From NCBI GenBank assembly GCA_963966185.1, contig CAWZYM010000074.1, positions 106,001 to 170,000 of the forward strand: 64,000 nt of DNA, in the 5' to 3' direction. Every line of letters begins with the position of its first letter. Positions within the stretch are counted from its first letter, which is position 1. A program made the translations under genes and the position numbers. Below are positions 24,986 to 36,703 of this stretch, in pieces. The notes under the pieces are model-generated. The model saw only the letters and a list, made by a program, of their open reading frames with translations, was not told the origin of the DNA and made no database searches. The DNA comes from Rhabditoides inermis. Taxonomy: Eukaryota > Nematoda > Chromadorea > Rhabditida > Rhabditidae.

Positions 24986-27900
24986 AGAACATTCAATAAG
25001 CTTTTGCAAGTCAAGATTCTTTCATTTTTCAATCTTGTTTTTAATTCTCTAACTGGTTTTTTTCTCGAGATTTACCTGTCTTATGAGAAAATCATGTAAT
25101 TTGCATTATTGCGTTATGTGTGGGTGGAGGCGGAGGTTTCAGAGAAAGCGACTAATCCTCCATTCCATATCTCATATGCTTCGTTCGTTCTGTCCTCTCT
25201 CCTACACTCACTCCAGCCACTCGTTCCTTGTCCAGTTAATTCTGTGCATGTATGATGTTGCTACACTGCACTACTCGCTCAATTAGCGCGTTCCCAACCA
25301 ACCCAAATCGTCCCCTCCCTGCGGAATCCATGCGAACGAACCTGGATTCACAAAGCGACCTAAAAAGGCCGCCACTCACCGGACAGGGACAGGATTTCGA
25401 GGGCCCGATATGCACTCTCTGCGAACTTGTTCCGGCCGCTCAGCCTGATCCTAATCATTTCAACCATACCTCACTGTGCCATGCCATGACACATTTGTTG
25501 AAGGAACAGTGGCGACTTATTTCTGCCACAGCCTGCCACAACTCCTCATTTTCACACGAGCAAAACATTCGGCGGTGACCGGAATCGAAACCGCGAAGCT
25601 CGGGGGCCACAACGCAGCGCACATGCGCTGAGCCATGAAGCAAGTGAAAGAACGTCGTTCATTTGCGCTTATGTCTCTGACCCCAACGTGCAGTATTGAA
25701 GCGTTGGCGGATAATTCAAATTTTCGTGTGCATCCTTAGCAGTGGCAGATTCGAAAGTAACGCAGAATCGTCGTTCTTTCGCAAAAATCGCTAATATGTT
25801 AGGTTAATATAATTTTTAATAATACTCCTAGTCAAAAATATAAGCCGCCACTGTTCCTTTGACAGAGAAAGAGAGCGCGAGACAACAGTCAGTACCGCAG
25901 AATTCCTCATTTACCTCACTCTCTCAGTCATTGTTGTCGTTTTTGTTTGTTTGCGGTTTGTTGACGGCAGGGACCGATTCTTGCTGAGTGACTGCACACT
26001 CCCTCTCCTCGCCCCAATATTTTCTAATTACTACATAAAAGTCTGAGGCGCAATCCCGGAGTATAACTCGTGCATATTTCTATCTGGTCGGCCATCGACC
26101 GGCGTGTGTGTGTGTGCAGTATGTCTCGCAGTCACATTGGTCAACAACCTTCGTCCGTGTTGTTTACTGTTGACGGCTTGTGTCTGCTGCGCTCACTCGC
26201 TTTTTGAAATCTTCAATCTGTGACCGCCGCGTCTGCGACTGCTTCGCTCGCCTCGTCGCTTGTCGTTACCGTGAATTGCCGGCGATTGGGGGATATTCCT
26301 TTTTGGTCAAGGTTCTCTTCCAAACCTTTGTTGCGTTTTCGCTTTGTCCGCTAATCACTACATTTCGTATTTCTTTTTTATCAGCCCTGAACTGCCCCCT
26401 CGTCAACATGTTGATATTTACAGCAAGCCTGTGTCTGTAGGGCCTCTTCGGTCATTCATGTTTACCCTCGCGTTTTATTTCCCGATTATGGAATTCGCTG
26501 CCCGCTTAGGATCAAACACAACAACTACACTCAACAACAACACGCGACACGCAGTTGTACAGTGCGAGATAGCAGGTTAATGGCTTGTTGCGGCGCCGTG
26601 TGATGCGAGTTGCGAGTTGGCTTCGAGTTACTCTCGCCCAGTTGACAGTGTGACAGGCTGTGTGAAGCGGCGGCAGCAGCAGCGAGACGAGACTGTTGAC
26701 CCAACCCAAACTCTCGTCGGTCTCTCCCCTTCCGTATTCCCTGACCGTTTCTCCTTGTGCCGTGTGCCTGTGTGTTCGCATTTCGCAAAAGCGAGGAACC
26801 TTGGTACCATTTCGTACAATTCGATCGCCGCCGCCGCGTGGTTGCGCGTTTTTGCATCATCACTACGCTTGTATTCGTCGTGGCTCCCCTAGTCTCTCCC
26901 CCAGCTATCCCTCTCTTGCTCCCCTACCCCATTCATCGCGCACCTTCTAGTCCGTTTTTGTCACCACATTTATCTTTCGCAATCCCCGCTGGCACATGTC
27001 CAAAAGTTTTTTGTGCAAGCTCTCAGTGGTGATTTTTGTGCGTCACCGCCGGTCACTATCCGTTTGTGGTGGCTGCGGCGGGCTGCGCGAGAGACAACGA
27101 CCTTTTGGGTGACCGGTACGAAGTGACTGTGATGAAATCACGTTTTGTTGGAGAGTGATTGAGATGGATTGCGAATGAATTACCGTCCCGTGTCACTCGG
27201 CCTGGTCGACCACTGCACCACTCCTGCAAATCTCTCTCTCTCTCCTGATTTGCGAGTGCGCATGTGCCTTCATCCTACTGTTCGTTTGCTCTGTGATTTC
27301 TCACTGTCGGTCACACTCGGCTGATCCGCCGCGATCTGTCCATTCCCAATCGCATCTCCCGTAGGTAGGTGGAAGTGTGAAAGAAGGAGATGCTGGGAGT
27401 GTCTTTATGAAGTGGTCCACTCACCACTCCCACACTCACTCGCCGCACCTCGTTGATCCTCCATGTGATCGCGTCGAATGTGGTAGTGGTTGGGTGGTAT
27501 GGTAAGTCTGGTTTCTGCAGCCACGTTCCCAGATCAGCTGACCGTCGGATCTATTATGGAACTGCAGGCCGCAGATGTGGCCGATTCGCTTCGCGCAGCC
27601 AGTATAGTGTGTGTATGCAATGTGAGAAGCTGCAACGCGACTTGTGACGTCAGCGCGAACGGTTTGCTCTCTTCTCCTCTCATCGTTCTCGTATTGTGTG
27701 TTGCGAGAATTGGTGCCCCTCACCCTCACCGTCTGTATGTGTTTTGGCATATCCGTAGCCGCTGTACCCAATCCACTCAGCGCGATTCGATTCGTTCTAT
27801 GGTTCTATCTGTCCGTTCGCGAATCCCTTGACTATCGGCTGACTGTCGCAATGTATCAAATGTGCATCGCAGGCAGTCAGTCACACTACTTCAGCCCGTG

Positions 27901-30900
27901 TCTACTTTGATTTGTTTTCGCACAATTGCAGCGTAGATCCGCAACTGTTTTCCCTTTTCGGGTGGCGCGCCCACGTCAGTGTTCTTTCGGAACAGTCGGG
28001 TGGGTAGTTCATCAGTGCTCACAGTGAGCGCGATAGCATCTCCCGCTACATTCAAATCTCGACTGCAGCAGCGGTTTCAAACCGCGTGACATGCAGAGAT
28101 GCAGATGCTGTTGTTGTTGACTTGCCTTTTTCTCGAGCAGGGGCTGAGGGATAGGCCTCCGGGCTGCCGTGCTCTCCGCGTGTTTACGTGTTTACAACTC
28201 TGTGTGTTTTCTATCTCTATTCTATTTTCTTCGTCTCTTCGCATCTAGTTTGTGGAAACAGCGTGGTGTGGCGAAGAAGGGAAGACGTAAACATCAACAA
28301 CGTGTTAATATTCCTGCTGCCTTTACGACTACTACGACTACTTCAGCTGAACATCGAACCTAAATATTAGTTCGAACTCGTTCAACTTTACGGTATAGCC
28401 ATAGGGCAACTTTTTGCGATACCTTGACTATACCGTAAAAGAGTAGCTGATTTTCGAGAATGATCATGATGTATGATGTTTAGATGTATAGTTGCGAGTG
28501 TCAGTGTACTATGATGTACTCTGGTGGACGCACAGCAGCGACCGGGAGTGTACTCTGTTATTGTCCTCATCCGCCCTCTCCATCTCTGCCGTTGCCCTGT
28601 CCGCGACGTCGTACGTTGTTGTTTACCGGAGCGTCGTTGGTTCGCACTCGCCTCGCCAGCTATTTTTGCCTCGCCGTCGTTGCTTGTATGGCTTGAGCAG
28701 GGCGGCGTAGTGCCTGCGGCCTACTCTGTTTTTCCACTCGGCCACGCGCGCATTCTCGCTGCGATGCTATTGCAGGGAGGTCTGCAACCCGGAGGGGCGT
28801 GGCGGCAGGCAGGCAAGCTAGCAAGCACCCCGATGCAAGAACTATACACACACGGACCGCATAGACCTCCCATGAGGAGGCGCCGATCGAATCGCCCCAG
28901 AGCATGTGGAAAGAGGAAAGCGCGCCTTGAGTATTACGATCGTTAGCATGGTTGTGTGGATGCGTGATCGGATGGGAGCAGGATACTGGTCTACATGCGA
29001 TTACTGCCTGTGCGTGTCGTGTGTCCAGCACCGCGTCTTGTTGTGTTCTCGTGTGATCTTCTCTGGCCGGCGGTGGTGCCAGGCGCTCTCTCGCCGGTTG
29101 ACCTTGCCGCCGCTGGGTTCGTTTCATATAGGGAAAGAGGAAAGGATCGCGCAGCTGCCGTCTATTGCAAATCTCTCCTTTCCTATTTCGGGCGCGAATC
29201 GTTTCGAACACTTGTGAGAGGCGGTTCAGCAGGTGCGTGTCTGTGCCGGCAAGGCCCGACCTCCCATCTTTTGTAGACTCAGTCGGCTACTTTCTACCTA
29301 TCTGATTCTGTTCTCTCATTTGCTGAAAAGCAGTCGTGTCCAACGGTGCCCCTGCCATCCTCGTTCTCCTAGATAACATCGTCACATGCTCTCCTGCCTT
29401 CGTTCCACCAATGTTCCTCGCCCCTCTGTCTCTCTGGCGATTCGTATGACGCCAGCACTAGATGAGATTACAAGTATGCGCCTGGATCCCGATGTATGCA
29501 TATATACATCTGCGTTCAGTTTGGCTGATTCGCGCTGCCGCTTTATATAACGTGTTCTTCTTGTGTGAGGAGATCTCTCTCGCGTCGCGATTCTGGATAT
29601 ATTATGTGGTTGCTGTCTGGCCTGACTAGCCGGCTGACCGCGGCCGGTTCAGTCGACTTACTAGTATTGCATCTCACTGCCCTGACTTTACTAAGGCTAT
29701 CTAAATTCATGTTTACACTGTTCCCTCCGTGTATCTCTCGAGATCACATGGGATGTATGAAATAAGGAATTGGAGCGGTGTTCGATTCTGATCTGTATTG
29801 AGTCATGCAGTTGTGGGAGAGTGAGAGAGTATTGGAGGGCTATGGGTGATGAGACGCGTGGTGGCGGGGAGTGTTGAAGGCCGTGTCTGCCGGTGCCCGG
29901 TCGAGTCGGGAGCGAGCCGTCACTGTCTTGCCCCTTCATCCCACAACCCGCACCTGACACCAACCATCTACTACCATTTCTACCCAATCACATGAAACAC
30001 TCGGTCCGTCCGCTCCACTCTCCATCACTTTATCATTTGATCGCCGCGTCCCCATCTCCCATCTCCACTCGACGATTACTCTTTGGTTTTGCTGACCCGA
30101 ACACACTTTGACAGTATTGTATCGCTGTTATCTCGACGTGTCGCGTGTTGGAAGCAACTATGCAGTTGTTGCGAAGAGTGACTAGTCTAGTCTCGCAGTC
30201 TCGCTCCGCTCTCGCTGTCTTTCTTCGTGTTGTGATGTGTTGCACCTTCGCTCGCTTCGTTTTCTAGCGGCGACATGACTCACATTTTTGCAATATGTCG
30301 ATGCTAGATGATGATTTAGTGTAGCAGTGTGCTTCTCCCCTTATAAGAGACATTCGCAGTAAAAGTATGTGTCACCTCGCCCCCTCTCCAACCCGCGTCA
30401 TCGGTCTGCACTTGTTTTGTCGCTCTCACACTGTGTTCTTCTCTCCCTATCTCTTTCTATCTCGTCTCGGGCCTTCCGTGTAGGTGGATATTCCAAGTGA
30501 GTGAGTCATGTTGTGAACCAGGAAAGTACTTTATTCACCTTATGTGTTATATGAAAGGATTGAGGGATCAAGCTCAGGATAATATCGTATTTCTTCTCTA
30601 TGCGCTAATGCGTGGACTAGCCTGGTAATCCAGATGTATGCGTTCGCGCGCTAATCTCGTGCTATCGGACTCAAGAAAGGGGAATGCGAACGGCCACTGT
30701 GATTGTCTCCTCTTGCCAGTTTGCATGCCACTCGAATTTCCTCGTTCCCAGTATTCTCTCTCCAGCCTGCTTGCCCAGACTGTTCGCTCGGCTCGCGGCC
30801 TCGTGTACTTTGTGTGCTGGCCTCGGCTGGCACGTAGTATGTTGACAGCCGATGTCCGAATGCGGAAGGTACTGAGTCCCTCTGTTGGGATCCCTCTTGC

Positions 30901-33900
30901 TAGTTCCTCTCTTCTTGTGTCTTTCCCCCCGCGATCCCCTCTCCTCTCTCTCTCCAGGCCACTCGACTTTCGCCCGCTTATGGAAGCGCCGGCGGGGGAA
31001 TCCGGTCCCCGCTACCGGAGTGTGACTGTTCAACGCATGCTGACTGATGCGGGTCTGTGTGTATTTGTTGTGGTTTGCTTCCTCCTTCCGCCGAATTTGC
31101 GCGATTGCTGTTTTGGTTCCTGGACCCTCCCCCTCAAAGAGGGTGAGAGGACCATCCACTCGCAACTTGGCCTCTCTCTTCGTTCAGGTGTCCCGTAATG
31201 GGCACATGGTTCCCATATTCGCATTCACTGGCCGGATGTGTGCACGGTGTGTCACAGTAGCGTATCCTTGGATTGGTGGTTGGTGTCTCGGTGGTAGGGT
31301 CCGCTGAGAACGCATATTCGAATGACCTCAGTGATTGGTACGGACTGGGGTCGCGCGGTCTGGAGCCGCGTCGCGCAGGCGTCGCGTCGCGGCCGCCGCC
31401 GCCAGCAAGCGCAGAGAGCAGAGAAGGGAGAGAAGGACCACGCGCAGCAGTCCACTATTGCCCGAAATCGACCACGCTAGCCGAGACACGGCTCTATATT
31501 CCACTCCTCTCGCTACATAGTCTTCCAACACCTTTTGTACGTTGTTTTGTGAGTGTGATGTGTGTATTGCTCGAGTGTGTCTGTGTCTGTGTGAGAGCGG
31601 GTGATCGATAGGGATCCGGTTGCGATTTGTACTGTGCGAGTGTTCAGCTCGCAGGGCAATTGCGTAGTAGTGTATAGGGGGAGTAGTGGATGCGCTGCGT
31701 CGCCCCCTTCTTGCCCCTTCTTGCCCTTCTCCTCTCTATTCACTTCTTCTTCTTCTCCCATCGAGTGTCGGTGTCTATTCACAGTGTCAGATGACGGCGC
31801 TGGAATGCTGAAGATGGCTGTGAGATGATGATGATGGCTGATGGTAGGTGATGGACCGGATCGACCCATCGCATCAGCCGCATCGCACCCATGTCTTCAC
31901 TTGCCTTTCCCTATTCCTTTCTTCCGTTTTCGCTCCTGCCGTATTTCGCTGATGCGTCGATATTTTCGATTCTTTTTGCACGTTTCGTGTTGCGAATTGC
32001 GCGTCTCCGCCTCTGGGTTGCATTGCTGCAGTATGTTTTGATTTGTATGCTCGTGGTTGCAAATCGATTTCTTTTCTCTCACTTTTTCTTCCTGTCTTCT
32101 CGCGCTCAATTTTTTGCATGATTGTGCCGTTTCATCGCAGTGCCAGAGTAGTAGTGAGTTATGGATTGCGTGTTTCGGACAGTCGCATTACTCACTCGGA
32201 CGATCGAGCGTTCATAGCCGCGTCCTCTCTCACTGATCCATCCATGCATTCTCTTTCTCTCACTCTCCTCTTTCTCTCTCTTTATTCAAATTCGCGTCTC
32301 ACCCTCCCGCCGCGGGGCGCAGACAGTGTGTGTCTGTGTGTACACAGTCGGTAATCCATCAGTCACATCCAATTATCGATCGATCATCCTACTGTTTGTG
32401 TGCGGAGGGGGGGGGGCAGACAGGCAGGAAGGAGGCGAGTTGACCTCAGTGACCCCATCGTGAGTGCGAGAGCGCCACGTGTGGCGGGCACTGTGCAGTG
32501 AGGACACTAGGTATGGGGACATGCGTGCACTCTGCATCTCTGCTCCGTCTCTTCGAGAGTCGGCGCTCTCTCGCCTAGTCATAGCCTGCAGCAGGAGCAA
32601 AGCATAGCAGAAGGCGAGAGAGCGCCCGTACACTATGGGAGATTGGGCGAGGGAGGGAGGGAGAGAAGGGAACGCATGCTTCTTGCTAGCCACTACTGCC
32701 TGCTGTTCCGATTCGACCCTCAATCGCGCATCGATCCCCTCCTCCCCTCCTCCCGCGCGAGTGACGCTCTAACCACCCGCTCCCCGAATTTGCATATTAT
32801 TGGATATGTGTGTATAGGCGGGACGGGTGCGCGTGAGTGCTTGTGTCTAGGGGTAGAGAGAGAGGGTGGGTGGGTCGATGTTCCGTCGCTGTCTGGCACA
32901 GAGAGTGTTCGTAGGGCCGCATTCGGCGTTCGCTCTCTCACTCTCCTGTCTACTGCGCTCTCTCGCCATCCCCCGTCCTCACTCGCGCATCGCTGTAAAC
33001 AAGTAAACAACTGGCTGGAGGGGAGACGAGGGGTGTTGTCTGTAGGGGCTGGCTATTTATAGGGGCGGAATGGATGGTTGCGGAGTTGAGAGTAGAAGTC
33101 ATGCGGATCGGGTGAAGGGAAAGAAGAGGAGGGAGAGGGATTGACGCGCGAGGGTCCGTTCGAGTGACTCCTCACTCCGTGCCAACGCAAGTCAGCAGCG
33201 AAGAGAGAGGGAGAGAGAGAGTGACCATCGGTTGTAATCCCCTTTCTCTCACTCACTGCAGCAGCTCTGGCTAGTGCGAATGTGAGGACGCGGTATTGCT
33301 TATCTATATCTCTCTCATTTGATACATTATCGTGTGGTTGTTGTTTGATTAGAGTGATTGGTGATCAGCTGATTGTCTCCCTGAGGGCGTCGGAGAGGTG
33401 TGGCTAATCCGCATTGTGCGCACTGCAGCTGGTAGGGGGAACCGTGCATGTTGAGTAGATGAGCAACCGGAATGGAGAGTGAGGGAAGGTGTGAGAGAGC
33501 GGTCAGCGGAAGAGCGCACAGAGAGGGAGAGGAGACGTTCTATTCCCGGCTTGTCCCGCGGCGTGACTGCGCCCTGAAATAGACACTACGACCACGAAGA
33601 GCAAATATAGCCGGAGGGCTGCGAGAGAGCGTGTGATCGGTGGAGAGGCAGAGTGAGTGAGGAGAGGGAGAGAGTGCGCCAGTGGGGGAGAGCGTGAGGG
33701 AGGACAGAGGGAGAGAGAGCGCGTCCACACACTGTGTAGTACACGATTCGATAGAATACAACCCACGCTGCGCAGCCTCTGTCTCTGTCTACTTCACACT
33801 TCTGTCTAGTCTACTGTTGTATAGTATCCCGTGCGCGTGCTTACTCGCTGTCTAGTGTTGTTGGTTGTGTGCTGACTGACGGTGTGTGTCTGCAGGCAGT

Positions 33901-36642
33901 AGCAGCAGCAGCAGCGGTTGTTCGTCTGTGGCGGCCGTGTCTTCGGATCCCCACCTCCCGTGTCTCCCCGTCCATCCCACTGCCCTTCCCTCCACTCCTC
34001 TCGCGCCTCTGCCAACCGCCTCCGCACACGCCATACATCATCCCGGTGCTTTCCAACCACATAAACGTTAGTGCTACGTTATTACTTTATATTTTGATCT
34101 TTTATACGTTGGGTGGTGTGGTGGGATTGATTTTATGATTGGTCGTGCGGCGTCTCTCGCACATTCACTCGGCTGCAGTAATGCAAATAGTAAAGGGCAG
34201 TTGTACTGGGTGCTACGTTAGAGCGCGAGAGCGGGCGGGAATAGAGAAGACGATAGGGCCATTGGTCTCGGTGCGCCTCCATTCCACATTCGGACCATCG
34301 TCTGTGTCATGGATGGGTGTTAGTGTTGCGTAGTGCATGGTGATAGGGGAGTGTAGAGTGCGTTGTGGCGGCGCGCGCGAGATTACTACCACTATCATTA
34401 TTACCTACCCCTCTCTGTACTTTATGATACTGTTCGAAGTGGTTGATATTGACGCGCTCAGATCGCAGTTGCTTTTTCTCGTTCACTTGCTATTTCGTAT
34501 TCCGCGGGGCAATAGGCGAGTAAGGACGTATGCAATTAACGTCTACGGTGACGTACATATGATATTCACGTCATTATCACTTCATGACTCCGATTCCATT
34601 GACGCGTTGCGATGACTTGCTGGATGTGGCGAGAGATATGGGTTGTTTGTTTACACGTGTTGTTTGCAGAGTTGTGTTCGTCGGAGCTGGAACAGTTGCG
34701 TGCGGGCATAATCCAGCAACACCAGCTACTCAACGCCCTCCTACAGTCACAGTCAGGTACGCGCCAACTCGTTCACTCTTTGTCCCTGTCCGTTCTTTGC
34801 CTCCTCTTGTCCTCGGAAAGATTTGCTCCCTCCTCTCGACTCTTGAGGCAGCTTATCCTCTCTCTTGCAGTCTCTTTGCATGGAGTCTGATCTCTCAGGC
34901 TGTGCCTTCATAATTGGAAGTCTGCTCTGCACACGCTTTCCTATTCTACCTACCTTCACTCTCACGCGCTCTTTCGCCTCCGCATACTCGGTGCGTCTAT
35001 TCGGTCCACGGCCGGCCAGACGCCCCGCCCAGTGTTCGCCTTGGGCGTTCCTCTCACTGTCTGCCCCTCTCCCCACGCTACACACTCTCTCTTACTAGTA
35101 TGTGTGCGGTTTGTCCTTTGCCGTAGCGGGAAAAGAAGAGGGGGAGGAGAGTGGACGTTGTGCTCTCTTGGTGCGCGTTCACTCAAAGGACATCAAGGGG
35201 AGGAGGGATTGAGAGAGGGAAGAGGCAGGCATGCCAGTCGTATTCTGGTCGCGACGGTTGCCGTACGCAGCATCTCTTATATCTTGGAACGCTCCATACG
35301 TAGCGATCCGGATGTATTTGCAAGCGATGCATGTGACTTGCAAGATCTCTGCTGTCTTGCTATCGTGTATGTATTTGCAATGTAAATGTGTCGTTTCAGA
35401 TATGGCAATGGTGGGCCACGGTGGCGTGTCGGCGGCCTCTGCGGCTGCTGCGGCGGCCGGTCCCATGTTCGGACAGATGGAGCAGAAGAAGCTCCAGCAA
35501 CAGCCTCAGCAGATCCTCCAGCCCGTCCCTGTGAGTACCCTCTTTGTGCTTCGTGTTTTTGTTGCATCTAATCAGCTGATCTCCCCCCCCCCTCTCTCTC
35601 TCTCTCTCTCGCGGGAACCACCCCAGCGACCGCGTGGCTGTCTGTGCCTGCGCCCCTCCCCCCCCCAATCGCGCTCTCTCTCCCCCGCCGTCTTTCTCTC
35701 TCTTCTCTCTCCGCTGATCGCGTAGTGTCTCTCTCTCTCTGGGGTGGCGCCACCATCGGGCGCAGAGAGTGAACACGGTGTGGTTCACTTTGTTGTTTCC
35801 ATCTCTCGCGCCAAGGCCCCTAATTCGATCTGATCAATCCACTGCTGATCCGGTGGCGTGATTGTCTATATTGTACCAATATTCCACCTTCTACGCCAAT
35901 ATTGATCCGCGCTGACTGGTTTCGGTCGGTCAGCGATTGCGATCTTGAAAGCCGGATTTTGCATAAGAACAGTGGCTGCTGCTTGCTTCTCCGTATTTGG
36001 GATTTGGGTAGCGCGCGCGCCTAACATGTAGAGAGAGATGCTGGTGCTGCAGATATTCGAAGCTCTGATAGACTACTTTCTCGTGAGTGTGTGCTGCTGC
36101 CGTCTATGGTGTTGATTGTGTGTGTTTCAGCAGTCTGCCTCTCATGTGTCGTCGGCGATTCTCACATCGGCCATGCCGTTCATGCCCGCAGTCGCAGCCG
36201 ATGCCCAGCCAGACAGGCCCATCGGATACGGCGCATTCGGAGTCGTATGGTCAGTTCTCCATTCATTACTTCGTGCGTTTCCACACCAACCGTGTTATCA
36301 GTGTAATGCACTTGCAAGTAGCGGGAAGAAGATTGCGAGTTGGGGAGTGAGACCGCTGTCTAGTCGAATACGTGGTGTGGTCTCTTTTTGTGTGACTGTG
36401 GCAGAGAAATATGATCTTGACGTATTGCTTGTTTCAGAGCTTATCGCGAGAGCCTAGCGCATAGTGTACACTCATGATAGATTCCGTAGACCACACGTGA
36501 TAGGCGAGAGAGTGTGTCAATCGGGGAGTGCGCAGAGTGTGTGGGTCTGGGCCACGTGCCGTCGATATATTGTTGCATTCGGGTTTCCAAGTGGCGATAG
36601 TGTGGAGGACTAGTGTACAATCACATGGCGTGAGATCAGGAG

Positions 36643-36703
<61 letters not shown>

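Larger units (their letters stand above)
23240..33895 (+). other. Proposed 10.7-kb first coding intron of lit-1
   Basis: This interval is GC-, CpG- and CT-rich compared with the left end of the window and holds no exon that I could support. It contains CT arrays (23456-23491, 24672-24761, 24930-24981), many short pyrimidine tracts and scattered poly-C runs (23693-23704). One short open stretch (27497-27640) reads protein-like from an ATG, but its phase does not fit the kinase gene. Large 5' introns often carry enhancers and alternative promoters; no specific site is identified. Confidence 0.5.

Noticed and set aside
27490..27831. Protein-like stretch from an ATG at 27490-27497 in lit-1 intron 1
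   Set aside because: The best donor ends it in phase 0, which does not fit exon 2 of lit-1, and no family is recognisable; the GC-rich context makes chance likely.
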